From Candidatus Woesearchaeota archaeon (GTDB lineage: Archaea; Nanobdellota; Nanobdellia; Woesearchaeales; UBA525), in the NCBI GenBank assembly GCA_028818155.1, contig JAPPOH010000003.1:25389-89388 (forward strand): a stretch of DNA of 64,000 bases, written 5' to 3'. Both the position numbers and the translations under genes were made by a program. Shown here one piece after another: positions 25,642-33,785 of this stretch; position 1 is the first letter of the stretch, and the number at the start of each line of letters is the position of its first letter. The notes under the pieces were generated by a model. It was not told where the DNA came from and did no database searches. It worked only from the letters and a program-made list of their open reading frames with translations.

Positions 25642-26814
25642 ATGGAACCATGGACGAAGAAGTATCAGCCGAAGAAGGCGGAAGAACTTGTTGGGCAAAA
25701 GAACGTCTATGAGAAAGTACGCTCGTATGTGCAGCAGTTCAAGGGAAAGAAGCCATTGTTACTTGCTGGGCAGCCAGGGGTGGGGAAAACAACCGTTGCG
25801 TACGTTGCCGCTGCAGAGTTGGATCTCGAGCTCTTAGAAATCAACGCATCTGACACGAGAAACAAGAAAAGCATCGAATTACTTATTGGCGCTGCCGCAA
25901 AGCAGCAATCACTCTTCTTCAAAGGACGCATCATTCTCGTTGATGAAGTCGATGGCGTCTCTGGCGTCAAAGATCGTGGCGGTGTGGTCACACTCGTAAA
26001 GCTCATTAAGGAATCTGGACATCCGATGATTTTCATTGCGAATGATATAGAGAATAAAAAGCTCAAGCCACTCCGCAAGGTATGTGAGGTTGTCCAAGTC
26101 GAAGCGCCCGCTGTGAATGATGTTGTTGCATTCTTAGAATATGTTGCGAAACAAGAAGGTGTTGTTGTGACGAAAGACACATGCACTGCAATCGTACGCA
26201 GAAATGCAGGAGATATACGCGCATCGTTGAATGATCTGCAATCACTCGGACAAGATATTGATGTCTCTTTGCTTGGAGAACGAGAACACGTGGAAGAGAT
26301 GCAGCATGCACTATTGCGCGTGTTCAAAACGACATCCGCGGATGTAGCATTACCTGCATTCGATAATGTTAGTGAGAATGTTGATAAAATTCTCCTCTGG
26401 ATTGACGAAAACTTGCCGAGAGAGTACACGAAAGCAAAAGATCTAGAGCGCGGCCTCGATGCGTTAGCTGAAGCTGACAAATTCTTTGGCCGTATTCGAA
26501 GATGGCAGTACTACAGATTCTATGTATATATTTACAATCTCTTATCAGCAGGGATTGCGCTCGCGAAAGATGAAAAGTATCCTGGCATGACGAAATACGT
26601 TGAAACGAAACGCTTATTGAAAATCTGGATCTACAACCAGAAGAATTTCAAGCGGAAGCGGCTTGCTGAGCAGTTAGCGCCACAATTACATACGAGCAGC
26701 AAGCGAGTACAACAAGAAATCCTGCCGTTCCTGAAACTATTGTACAAACACAACCCTGCTGTGCTTGAGAACTATGATCTTGATGAAGACGCTATCGCGT
26801 GGTTAGCGAAGTAG
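25642..26814 (+). CDS. rfcL: Replication factor C large subunit (clamp loader)
   Basis: 390 residues. EPWTKKYQPKKAEELVGQ start, Walker A AGQPGVGKTT, INASDTRNKKSIE, Walker B ILVDEVDG and sensor region FIANDIENKKLKPLRKVC identify the archaeal RfcL. Loads PCNA on DNA with RfcS. Somewhat shorter than many RfcL, and the Lys-rich C-terminal tail with a PIP box seen in others is not evident. The ATG lies 25 bp after CTTTTTATAG, consistent with a leaderless mRNA. Confidence 0.95.
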   Translation: MEPWTKKYQPKKAEELVGQKNVYEKVRSYVQQFKGKKPLLLAGQPGVGKTTVAYVAAAELDLELLEINASDTRNKKSIELLIGAAAKQQSLFFKGRIILVDEVDGVSGVKDRGGVVTLVKLIKESGHPMIFIANDIENKKLKPLRKVCEVVQVEAPAVNDVVAFLEYVAKQEGVVVTKDTCTAIVRRNAGDIRASLNDLQSLGQDIDVSLLGEREHVEEMQHALLRVFKTTSADVALPAFDNVSENVDKILLWIDENLPREYTKAKDLERGLDALAEADKFFGRIRRWQYYRFYVYIYNLLSAGIALAKDEKYPGMTKYVETKRLLKIWIYNQKNFKRKRLAEQLAPQLHTSSKRVQQEILPFLKLLYKHNPAVLENYDLDEDAIAWLAK

Positions 26815-26825
26815 TTATTTTCTTC

Positions 26826-27548
26826 TCAAGGTCCATTGATTGTGACTCCGTGCAAAATCTTCGCGAGTCGCTTGATTCCTTGAACGAGTCGCGGTCCTGG
26901 GCGGTGCAACATATCACCTTGCACGTTGAAGACACGTTCGTACTTCACTGCATTTAATCCTTGCCACCCCTCGCGACCTTCGAGCAACTCAACATTGTAC
27001 TCATCCTCACCAGGCACACACGAAATAATCATCTGTGGATCGAATGCCTGCACCGCTTCAACGTTTACTTGTCCTTGGAACGGTGTGCCGCCTGCAAGTT
27101 GCAAGAGTTCGGAGACGTACCCCGAAGAAGCGACTGTATCATTGTGATGCACCTCACAATACACACGAACTGGATGGAATTTCGTAGCTTTCTCGCTCAC
27201 TTGCGCGATAGCGGAACGAATATCATGGACGATCATGTCTGCCTCCACTTGCTTTCCTAAACGTTCACCGAGGTCAAGGATTTGTTCGTAAATCATATCA
27301 ATTGATTGTGGATCAAAGAGCACTTTCTCGTATTTGTCACCGATCAAGTCTCCTTGTCCGGGGCCAAGCAGCACGAGCTCTGGTTCGAAGACATCCACCA
27401 TGACGTCATCCACTGTATCCCAGACGCTCGGGATCTTTGTTGCTGCAGCAGGGTAGAGAGAATCTTCAGAGCGGCCAACGAGCATGTCGCCTGCTCCCAG
27501 TGCGAAGAGCAATTCTGTCGTGCCTGGATGTAGAGAGAGTATTCTCAT
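26826..27548 (-). CDS. BtuF-like periplasmic-binding-fold protein without signal peptide
   Basis: 240 residues from ATG 27548. MRILSLHPGTTELLFALGAG, then VGRSEDSLYPAAATKIPSVW and ASSGYVSELLQLAGGTPF match the cobalamin/siderophore-binding (BtuF/FepB) fold. No signal peptide or lipobox precedes it, and no ABC permease or ATPase is adjacent, so it is probably cytosolic; such stand-alone forms occur in archaea and may bind a corrinoid or a metal chelate. The frame is open upstream to 27686 but crosses a structured leader, so the shorter start is preferred. Confidence 0.82.
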   Translation of the reverse strand: MRILSLHPGTTELLFALGAGDMLVGRSEDSLYPAAATKIPSVWDTVDDVMVDVFEPELVLLGPGQGDLIGDKYEKVLFDPQSIDMIYEQILDLGERLGKQVEADMIVHDIRSAIAQVSEKATKFHPVRVYCEVHHNDTVASSGYVSELLQLAGGTPFQGQVNVEAVQAFDPQMIISCVPGEDEYNVELLEGREGWQGLNAVKYERVFNVQGDMLHRPGPRLVQGIKRLAKILHGVTINGP

Positions 27549-27556
27549 GAATGTCA

Positions 27557-27660
27557 CCAACCCACCTCTCTGTTTAAAACAGTTATGGAAAAGGGACTCT
27601 GGGACGAATCCCAGAGCATTGGAGTTCCCCAGAATACCTGTGTGCGACAAAGGTGTTTTC
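27557..27660 (-). other. Structured leader or small RNA upstream of the BtuF-like gene
   Basis: Contains a perfect 8-bp hairpin CTCTGGGA-TTCG-TCCCAGAG (27597-27616), a CTGTTT/AAACAG palindrome near 27568-27580, a stem joining AATACCT and AGGTGTT (27632-27656) and a 9-base direct repeat GTTCCCCAG. A CTATAAAC box lies just upstream on the minus strand (about 27672-27679). No riboswitch class is matched with confidence; for the AATACCT stem, pairing is better in the plus-strand RNA. Confidence 0.4.
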
Positions 27661-27744
27661 GGGTTCCCCAGTTTATAGCTACACATGTTGTTTAAATACG
27701 TTTCGTCGAAGGGCTTATAAATCGATCATGGCAGAAACGGTATC

Positions 27745-28197
27745 GTGCACGATCGTTCGCATATTATGCTTTTTGTTGGCATGTTGTTTGTAGCAGTCGC
27801 TACGTTCTGGTTTGTGCTCGACCCCGTGATTCCTCTTGAGAAAAATGTTCTTGGCACCCCTACCGCGACTGTGGACGATTATGCGCCGCCAGAATATGAT
27901 GGCGTACCATATGTGACGACATCGTATGACACGCAGCTACATGTTGTTGTTACCATGCAAGATGCGTTTGTCTACAAAACCGGCTATTATGAAGAAAATG
28001 ACCTCTGGGTGCCATTCACGTTCGACGAGCAGCCAACGCAAGGTGACTGGATTGCGCACAGTGCACGTGCGAGTGTCGATGCGCCAGCGACAGGTCATGC
28101 GCTGGTACTGCTGTGTATGAGAAATGGCGCGGATGTTGTTTGTGGACCAAAAGCTGGTCAGACAGAACGATTGTGGACACTCGTGCCATACCCGTAG
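27745..28197 (+). CDS. Exported/membrane-anchored hypothetical protein, 150 aa
   Basis: Not recognised. GTG 27745 lies 27 bp after CTTATAAAT, consistent with a leaderless mRNA. One N-terminal hydrophobic helix (IMLFVGMLFVAVATFWFVL) anchors an extracytoplasmic part rich in Asp, Tyr, Val and Thr (DDYAPPEYDGVPYVTTSYD) with two Cys (LLCMRNGADVVCGP) that could form a disulphide. Tail-to-tail with the next gene without a gap. Confidence 0.7.
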   Translation: MHDRSHIMLFVGMLFVAVATFWFVLDPVIPLEKNVLGTPTATVDDYAPPEYDGVPYVTTSYDTQLHVVVTMQDAFVYKTGYYEENDLWVPFTFDEQPTQGDWIAHSARASVDAPATGHALVLLCMRNGADVVCGPKAGQTERLWTLVPYP

Positions 28198-28509
28198 TTA
28201 TTTCTCGAAGAACGCTTTGACCGTGTCATCCATTCTCGGTTTTGCTTTTGGTCCTAGCTTATAGTAGATTTTTTCTGCTTCGCCGCCCCAGCTGTAGTTC
28301 CCTTTTGTCTTCTTGACTTCTGCGACTTCGAATTCGCCGAGTTGCTGGCCCTTTCGTAAGTGGTAGTAGATGACTCTGAGCGTGACTGCTGGGAAGAGTT
28401 CTTTGTACACTTTGTAGATTTCGTAGCCGTAGCCTTGCTTCATGAAGTAGAGTATCTCGACGACGTTTTGGCGTACTTTGCTGTACGTTGGCCTCCCCCG
28501 TTTTGCCAT
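28198..28509 (-). CDS. Winged-helix DNA-binding protein, 103 aa
   Basis: ATG 28509 is chosen because MAKRGRPTYSKVRQNVVEIL is a plausible basic N-terminus with an AT-hook-like RGRP. NVVEILYFMKQGYGYEIYKVYKELFP, then TLRVIYYHLRKGQQLGEFEV is a PadR/ArsR-like winged helix that appears in DPANN genomes as a small conserved protein. The ligand or target is unknown. Upstream bases to 28653 are open but contain promoter elements of the divergent gene. Confidence 0.78.
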   Translation of the reverse strand: MAKRGRPTYSKVRQNVVEILYFMKQGYGYEIYKVYKELFPAVTLRVIYYHLRKGQQLGEFEVAEVKKTKGNYSWGGEAEKIYYKLGPKAKPRMDDTVKAFFEK

Positions 28510-28623
28510 ATCGTTCCTAGTGGAAAATCTGTTTTTAAATGTTTTGAAAAAAAGTACAATATGGAAAAGAAATAGGCGTTTCCCTGAAAAACTTTTATAA
28601 ACGCCCCACCTATTCTCTTCTCC

Positions 28624-30450
28624 ATGTACACGAAGACGCTTTCTACCGTCCAAGAGAATGAGCTTGGCCTCGTTGGGCAGCGAGCACTGGACTTAGCATT
28701 GTTAACAGAGCATAAGGTGCCGATTCCACATAGTTTTGTCGTATTAACATCTGCATTTGCAAAGCTTGTTGAGGAAAATGATCTCAGGAAGCGGATTGAC
28801 TTCCTCTTGAGCCATATCGAAGGCGCTGAAGGCTTACAAAACGTCTACACGAGCGTCAGAAAGGCTGTCACGACTGCAGAGCTCCCTGAAGGATTGCAAC
28901 AAGAGCTCCAGGAAATGTACGATAGTATCAGCACACCTGGCGTTGGCCTCTCCAGCAAACAACTCCCGGTACGCCTCATTCTCAGCACGAACTGGGTCGA
29001 GGATGCTGAAAGTAATGATTCTGTTATCCAAGATGTGCATGGATTTGAGGAGTTCATGACCGCGCTCAGAGAGTTATGGGCGTTCACCTACCATCCATCA
29101 CAGTTAAGCAGACGAATGAAAGAAGGATTCAATGAAAAACTCCTGCATGTTGCAGTACTTGCGCAAGTGATGGAAAAGCCTTTGTCAAGTGTGCACACGT
29201 ACTCCGCGATGCCGCAAGACGATGAGAAAATCTACCTACAGACGTACTACGGCTATCCAGACTTACGTGAGCGTGTCACGAAAGATTACTATGCTGTCGG
29301 CAAGGACTCGTTACACATTGTGTTGCGCGAACTGAAAGAGCAGAAATACAAGCTTGATATTGGCACAGACGGACTCACGTTAATTGCAACAGGGGGCAAG
29401 AACGAACATGACAAAGTGATCAAACGACACATTGCAGATGTTGCACGTTTAACGAAGAAAGCAGAGTACGTCGTCCATAGTCCTGTGAAAGCATTCTTCC
29501 AAACAACGGAAGACAGCGTGACGTTACTGTGGGTGAATCGCTTGGACATGGATCGTGTTGCGGAAGTTGAGACTGCAGTGCCTGCAGTTGCGCCCGCGCA
29601 GGAGGCAGCGCCTGCTGTTGAAGTTGTTGATATCCCGGAAGAAACAGCTCCTGAAGAAACAACAGCTGAAGATTTCGTTGACATGAGTACACTTGCAGCA
29701 GCGACAGAGCCTGAACCCGTTGAAGAGCCAGTTGTTGCGGAGTCCCCTGAAGAAGCACTCCATATTCCTGCAGGGCCGAAAGTTGTTGTTGAAGAAGACG
29801 AAACAGCTGAGGCACATACTGCAGCTGCAGTTGTAGAAGACGTGCACCCGACCGTTGATCCTGAAGAAACTCCTGAACCTGTTGAGGAAGAAGAACCTAC
29901 TGAAACTCCTGAACTAGTTGAAGAACCAAGTCAATCGGAAGAAGCGGTTGCAGAAGTCCACACTACAGAACCAGAGACACCAGTTGTGGAAGAACATGAG
30001 GAAGCAACACCTGAGACAACAGAAGAAGCCTACACTGCCCCTCCCGAGACACCTGTTGCAGAAGTTATTCATGAAACTGAGCCAGAGGAAGCGGAAGAAG
30101 AGACAGAAACGCCAGGCGCTTCTGAACCAATCACCGAAGCTGAAGTAAGCGAACCATACGTGACGCCAACTGTTGAAGAGGAAGAAGTGACATCTGCAGA
30201 AGAGATTGAGGAGACTGTCCAGGGTGAAATATTAGCGTCAAGTTTGCATTTGGCTGAGGGGATCGTTGGTGAGAAGTACAAAGAACATGGCGAGCCTGTG
30301 AATTTACTGGATATGGTAGAGAAACTTGGCATCCATGCAGACCTCGATGTCCTCCGTATGGCTATTGATGCTGTGAAAACAAACGCTGCTCTTTCTCAGG
30401 AAGAATACACGAAGGCTGCGAACGAGATTTCTCGGTTGCTGAGTGACTAG
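28624..30450 (+). CDS. Degenerate PEP-synthase-like domain with long acidic tail
   Basis: 608 residues. Residues 1-310 resemble the N-terminal ATP-grasp half of PEP synthase/PPDK: GLVGQRALDLALLTEHKVPIP mirrors VGGKGASLGEMxxAGxPVP, and LPVRLILSTNWVEDAE stands where VAVRSSATAEDLP belongs, so the ATP-binding Arg-Ser-Ser is lost. The His swivel and PEP-binding domains are absent. Residues about 318-520 are low-complexity Glu/Pro/Thr/Val/Ala with repeated TPEPVEEEE-type units. A helical domain follows (SSLHLAEGIVGEKYKEHGEP; VLRMAIDAVKTNAALSQEEY). Catalysis is unlikely; a binding or scaffold role is inference. ATG sits 27 bp after CTTTTATAAAC. Confidence 0.75.
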   Translation: MYTKTLSTVQENELGLVGQRALDLALLTEHKVPIPHSFVVLTSAFAKLVEENDLRKRIDFLLSHIEGAEGLQNVYTSVRKAVTTAELPEGLQQELQEMYDSISTPGVGLSSKQLPVRLILSTNWVEDAESNDSVIQDVHGFEEFMTALRELWAFTYHPSQLSRRMKEGFNEKLLHVAVLAQVMEKPLSSVHTYSAMPQDDEKIYLQTYYGYPDLRERVTKDYYAVGKDSLHIVLRELKEQKYKLDIGTDGLTLIATGGKNEHDKVIKRHIADVARLTKKAEYVVHSPVKAFFQTTEDSVTLLWVNRLDMDRVAEVETAVPAVAPAQEAAPAVEVVDIPEETAPEETTAEDFVDMSTLAAATEPEPVEEPVVAESPEEALHIPAGPKVVVEEDETAEAHTAAAVVEDVHPTVDPEETPEPVEEEEPTETPELVEEPSQSEEAVAEVHTTEPETPVVEEHEEATPETTEEAYTAPPETPVAEVIHETEPEEAEEETETPGASEPITEAEVSEPYVTPTVEEEEVTSAEEIEETVQGEILASSLHLAEGIVGEKYKEHGEPVNLLDMVEKLGIHADLDVLRMAIDAVKTNAALSQEEYTKAANEISRLLSD

Positions 30451-30494
30451 GTTAGAAGAATGCGCCGATCTTTGCTAAAGTACAGAGAGTTTCT

Positions 30495-30518
30495 TTTTAG
30501 TACTATTTTTTACTAAAA
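30495..30518. promoter_or_regulatory. Inverted repeat upstream of the TrmB-like gene
   Basis: TTTTAGTA and TACTAAAA form a perfect 8-bp inverted repeat with an 8-bp spacer, ending where the AATATTTAAAT TATA box (30517-30527) begins. Placement fits an operator at the BRE/TATA, perhaps for the HTH protein encoded downstream. Confidence 0.45.
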
Positions 30519-30549
30519 TATTTAAATTGGAACATTCTCCTCGACAAAT

Positions 30550-32271
30550 ATGGATAAAGATAAGCTCAAAGAGCTCGGACTTACTGACAATGAAGTTGAC
30601 ATTTACATCACACTTCTACAGATAGGAGAAAGTCCAGTGATTGCTATTGCAGATGAATCCGGTATCTTCAAGCAAGCAGTATACAACTCACTTGAGCGGC
30701 TGGAACAAAAAGGATTCGTTCAGAACACACAGCAGAAAGGGAAGAAAGTCTACAAAGCAGTCAACCCGAAACGAATTCTTGACTATCTTGACGCACAAAA
30801 GGATCAGTTTGAAACACTTGTGCCAGAGCTCATCACTCTTGCGAAAGCACCGAAAGAAGATATTGAAACAGAAGTGCACAAAGGCACGAGCACTGTCAGA
30901 ATTGTATTGAACGATGTTATAAATACACTCAAGGAGCAAAATGGGCACGAAGTTCTTATCAGTGGCATCGACGAGAGAAAATTCTTAGAAGCTGACAAGA
31001 ATGCTATGCACAAACAACTCAAAAAACTCCAAGAATATGGTTTTGTAGAAAAACTGCTTTCAGCGAAGGGAGATACACTCTTTTTCGAAGGAGAACAATC
31101 AGAGTATCGGTGGATTCCACAACGATTTTTCAGTCCAATACCGACATATGTCTATGGAGATAAAGTCGCCATCATAATTTGGGGAAATCCGAACCAAAGC
31201 ATCATTATCAAGAACAAAGATGTGGCTGAGGCGTATGCGAAACAATTCTATTTTCTTTGGGAGCGAGCAAATTTACCAACGATTACGAAACACGGGAATG
31301 AAGAAATCAGAGCACTTTTGGAAAAAGTGCCGCATATTTCTGAGGTAACACCCGATGATGAAAAGCTCTATAATTCTTTCATCGATAAAGAGAAGGAAGA
31401 GTATTGCTATGGGAATAACTGGGCATACTTTATGCAAGCAGCTCGAAGACTATGGTATAAGTTCTACGATGGAGAAACGCTCATCACAGTAACGATAAAG
31501 GAAGAAAATAGCTCGCAATTTGTTCTTGTGCGACCGTTAGGAAAGCATCTGAAGAAGAAGCTATCTGATTTAGCGGAAAAACTTGCCAAGTTGTCGAAGA
31601 AAAACGTCATTATCAAGAAAGTAACAGCAGAACAAGTAAAAAAACTCAAGAAAGTTGGCTTTCAAGAGGGCATTAAGGATCCATGGCACACGCACTTTGT
31701 GCATGACGATGACACATTTCCTCAGCAAATCATCAATCTGAAAAATATTGACCTGAAAGGAAGAAGATGGAAAGACTTTCGCCATGATCTCGCGCCTCTT
31801 TTACAAAAACACACATATGATGTCCAAGATCTCACTCCTGAAAACGTTGATGATGCACGAGCTGTGCTGAATCTCTGGGCGAAGCAAAAACACAGTGAAG
31901 GAAACGAGAGCAAACAGCATTTCGTACGATCACATGAATTTTTCATTGAACACTTCAAAGAGAAAATTGACAACAAGAGATACTTCGGTATTATTCTATA
32001 CATGAACACCATTCCCGTTGGATTTTCTTTGAGTGGAAAAATATCATCGACATGTGTTGGTCAATATGCAAATATTTCTGATAGAACGATAAAAGGTGCA
32101 GCTGAGTTGTTGCTGTACAGCGCTTTAAAGAAAATGAAGTTCGCGAAGTACAAATACGTGAATCTCGGCGGTAGTGAAGAACGATCACTTTACACGTACA
32201 AACGAAAATTCAACCCAGATATGGAGTGGCGAATGCATTTCATGGTCTACCCTATATCGGATCAATCTTAG
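30550..32271 (+). CDS. TrmB-type regulator fused to DUF2156 (LPG-synthase C-like) domain
   Basis: 573 residues. Residues 1-80 are a TrmB winged helix (KELGLTDNEVDIYITLLQIG; SGIFKQAVYNSLERLEQKGF); 90-245 is the TrmB effector region ending PTYVYGDKVAIIIWGNPNQS. From about 265 to the end is a double GNAT-like DUF2156 domain: NNWAYFMQAARRLWYKFYDG, GFQEGIKDPWHTHFV, and the terminal KYVNLGGSEERSLYTYKRKF, which matches the aminoacyl-transferase core of lysylphosphatidylglycerol synthases. A sensor-enzyme fusion of this kind is new to me. ATG is 27 bp after the TATA box. No membrane helix, so the transferase part would act from the cytosol. Confidence 0.82.
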   Translation: MDKDKLKELGLTDNEVDIYITLLQIGESPVIAIADESGIFKQAVYNSLERLEQKGFVQNTQQKGKKVYKAVNPKRILDYLDAQKDQFETLVPELITLAKAPKEDIETEVHKGTSTVRIVLNDVINTLKEQNGHEVLISGIDERKFLEADKNAMHKQLKKLQEYGFVEKLLSAKGDTLFFEGEQSEYRWIPQRFFSPIPTYVYGDKVAIIIWGNPNQSIIIKNKDVAEAYAKQFYFLWERANLPTITKHGNEEIRALLEKVPHISEVTPDDEKLYNSFIDKEKEEYCYGNNWAYFMQAARRLWYKFYDGETLITVTIKEENSSQFVLVRPLGKHLKKKLSDLAEKLAKLSKKNVIIKKVTAEQVKKLKKVGFQEGIKDPWHTHFVHDDDTFPQQIINLKNIDLKGRRWKDFRHDLAPLLQKHTYDVQDLTPENVDDARAVLNLWAKQKHSEGNESKQHFVRSHEFFIEHFKEKIDNKRYFGIILYMNTIPVGFSLSGKISSTCVGQYANISDRTIKGAAELLLYSALKKMKFAKYKYVNLGGSEERSLYTYKRKFNPDMEWRMHFMVYPISDQS

Positions 32272-32659
32272 AACTTTTGTATCTTTCCGGATGAAACGAA
32301 TCTGTAAATTTCACTATCGACGGTGTTAAGCCCCGTTCAGCTAACCGCTCTTGTAATTGCTCCGTAAACGACTGTTGATCATACCCAAGGCAAATAATAT
32401 CTGGTTTGATCTCCACAACAATATCAAGCTTATCTCCTTCATTCCCGATCACAGCATGATCAACGTATTCCAACGCCGCAACGGCGACGCGACGCTCCTC
32501 TTGCGTTTGTGTTGGTGCTTTTCCTTTCAAAGAAGTCACTGTATCATCACGAGCAATCACAACATAGAGTTCATCGCCATGCTCCTTTGCGGTATGCAAG
32601 TGAAATTCGTGGCCAGGGTGCAGCTTATCGAATGTCCCAAACGTCAGGACTCGGACCAT
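32252..32659 (-). CDS. ribL: Archaeal FAD synthetase (RibL-type cytidylyltransferase family)
   Basis: 135 residues. MVRVLTFGTFDKLHPGHEFH has the HxGH nucleotidyltransferase motif, and the length and the CLGYDQQSF segment fit RibL, which adenylylates FMN to FAD. Glycerol-3-phosphate cytidylyltransferase is the alternative, but the riboflavin operon elsewhere in the window favours RibL. The ISSxTxIR motif of larger enzymes is replaced by YKSSKIDPI. The minus-strand CTTTATAAAT box lies about 27 bp upstream, so the mRNA is probably leaderless. Overlaps the TrmB-fusion gene tail by 20 bp. Confidence 0.88.
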   Translation of the reverse strand: MVRVLTFGTFDKLHPGHEFHLHTAKEHGDELYVVIARDDTVTSLKGKAPTQTQEERRVAVAALEYVDHAVIGNEGDKLDIVVEIKPDIICLGYDQQSFTEQLQERLAERGLTPSIVKFTDSFHPERYKSSKIDPI

Positions 32660-32716
32660 AGAACACTCGTAAGAAACGTGATTTATAAAGTTTGGCTAAA
32701 GAAAAATTGGTAATAA

Positions 32717-32738
32717 TTTTACCTAAAAAAGAGTAAAA
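32717..32738. promoter_or_regulatory. Inverted repeat upstream of the HEPN/MNT operon
   Basis: TTTTAC and GTAAAA flank a 10-bp spacer and abut the AAATATATAAATAAA TATA region, 32 bp before the HEPN ATG. It is a candidate site for autoregulation by the HTH part of the MNT protein. Confidence 0.35.
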
Positions 32739-32769
32739 TATATAAATAAAATGAATTTAACACACAAAA

Positions 32770-33240
32770 ATGAGTATAAAAAATCTCGAGAAAAAAGGAA
32801 CAGTAAGCAAAATCTCTCCACTTGAAAAAGAACGATATATTGAGTTCTTTACAAACGCTTGGCAGGAAAACTTCGATCATGCGAAACACACGCAAAAAAG
32901 CTTCCCTCGTTGGAGCATCATCTCTGGGTACTATGCAATGCATGATCGAGCGAAATTATTTCTTGCAACACTCAACGTTCAAGTTGATTTTAATGTACAC
33001 ACAACAACAGTCCAGGCACTCAAAGCTGTTGCGAAAGATAAAGAACTGATAGCGCTCTTCGAAATAGGTCATAAAGAATTCATCACATTCGCGAACGATC
33101 TTGCTCAAGGAAAAAATGAGCGTGTAAAAGCACAATATTACACAGGAACTGCATATATGCAAAAGGAATATCAAAAACAAGCAAATGAATTTCTCGAAGA
33201 AACAGTCAAGCCGTTTCTCGAACGAATAGAGGGACTCTAG
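32770..33240 (+). CDS. HEPN-domain protein (toxin-like partner of MNT)
   Basis: 156 residues, all helical. FPRWSIISGYYAMHDRAKLFL matches the HEPN core helix (Y.WA...aYYAmf.aA.alL), followed by VHTTTVQALKAV and a C-terminal helix YMQKEYQKQANEFLEET. HEPN proteins are often RNases; the RX4-6H motif is not clearly present, so activity is uncertain. Leaderless start 27 bp from the TATA box. Shares one base with the following MNT gene (TAGTG). Confidence 0.82.
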   Translation: MSIKNLEKKGTVSKISPLEKERYIEFFTNAWQENFDHAKHTQKSFPRWSIISGYYAMHDRAKLFLATLNVQVDFNVHTTTVQALKAVAKDKELIALFEIGHKEFITFANDLAQGKNERVKAQYYTGTAYMQKEYQKQANEFLEETVKPFLERIEGL

Positions 33241-33785
33241 TGCTACCACTCATCTTTACACAAGATTGCTACAAACTGCTTATCGTTTTTGCTGCTTCTC
33301 CTGGTTCTCGCTGGCAACGAAAAGAACTACAGAAGTTCACACGCCTGAACAACACGCAAATTGATAGAGCGTTGCGTCTTCTACTATCTGCAGCGATGCT
33401 TACGAAGAAAAAGAGGTTGTATGCGCTGAATCACGAACAAGCGATACAAGAACACCTTATCAACGAGTACAAAAGGCTCCGCCAACTCCCATTTTCCGTT
33501 TACTTTACAATCGTTGACATAGTTTTCTTTCTCGCACGACATAATGTAACTGTATATTTATTTGGAAGTTATGCAAAACTCACCTACAAGGATACTTCAG
33601 ATATTGATATCGCAATACTTTGGGAGGAAAAAATTGATAAAAAGAGCGTAGCTAACACACAAGAAAAAATTAACAGAAAATATGGGGAGAAACTTGAACT
33701 TCATTACTTTGAAAAGAAATCTTTTATGAAAAACAAAGGAGATCCTCTCGTCAAAGACATTCTCAAGAATGGTTTGCAGCTCTAG
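33240..33785 (+). CDS. HTH-MNT minimal nucleotidyltransferase (antitoxin-like)
   Basis: 181 residues from GTG 33240. Residues 15-80 are a winged helix (WQRKELQKFTRLNNTQIDRA), 90-181 the MNT domain: YLFGSYAKLTYKDTSDIDIAI contains the GS and the metal-binding DxD, and a third Asp/Glu may be in EKLELHYFE. MNT antitoxins can AMPylate their HEPN partner. The N-terminal HTH is an addition that could let the same protein repress the operon. Confidence 0.85.
   Translation: MLPLIFTQDCYKLLIVFAASPGSRWQRKELQKFTRLNNTQIDRALRLLLSAAMLTKKKRLYALNHEQAIQEHLINEYKRLRQLPFSVYFTIVDIVFFLARHNVTVYLFGSYAKLTYKDTSDIDIAILWEEKIDKKSVANTQEKINRKYGEKLELHYFEKKSFMKNKGDPLVKDILKNGLQL

Noticed and set aside
27557..27660. Cobalamin riboswitch.
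   Set aside because: There is some resemblance to GGGAA/CTGG elements, but no B12 box and no consistent core fold, so I keep it as an unclassified structured leader.
27549..27686. 46-codon N-terminal extension of the BtuF-like protein.
   Set aside because: It crosses hairpins and the presumed promoter, has no signal-peptide character, and the family fold begins at the ATG at 27548.
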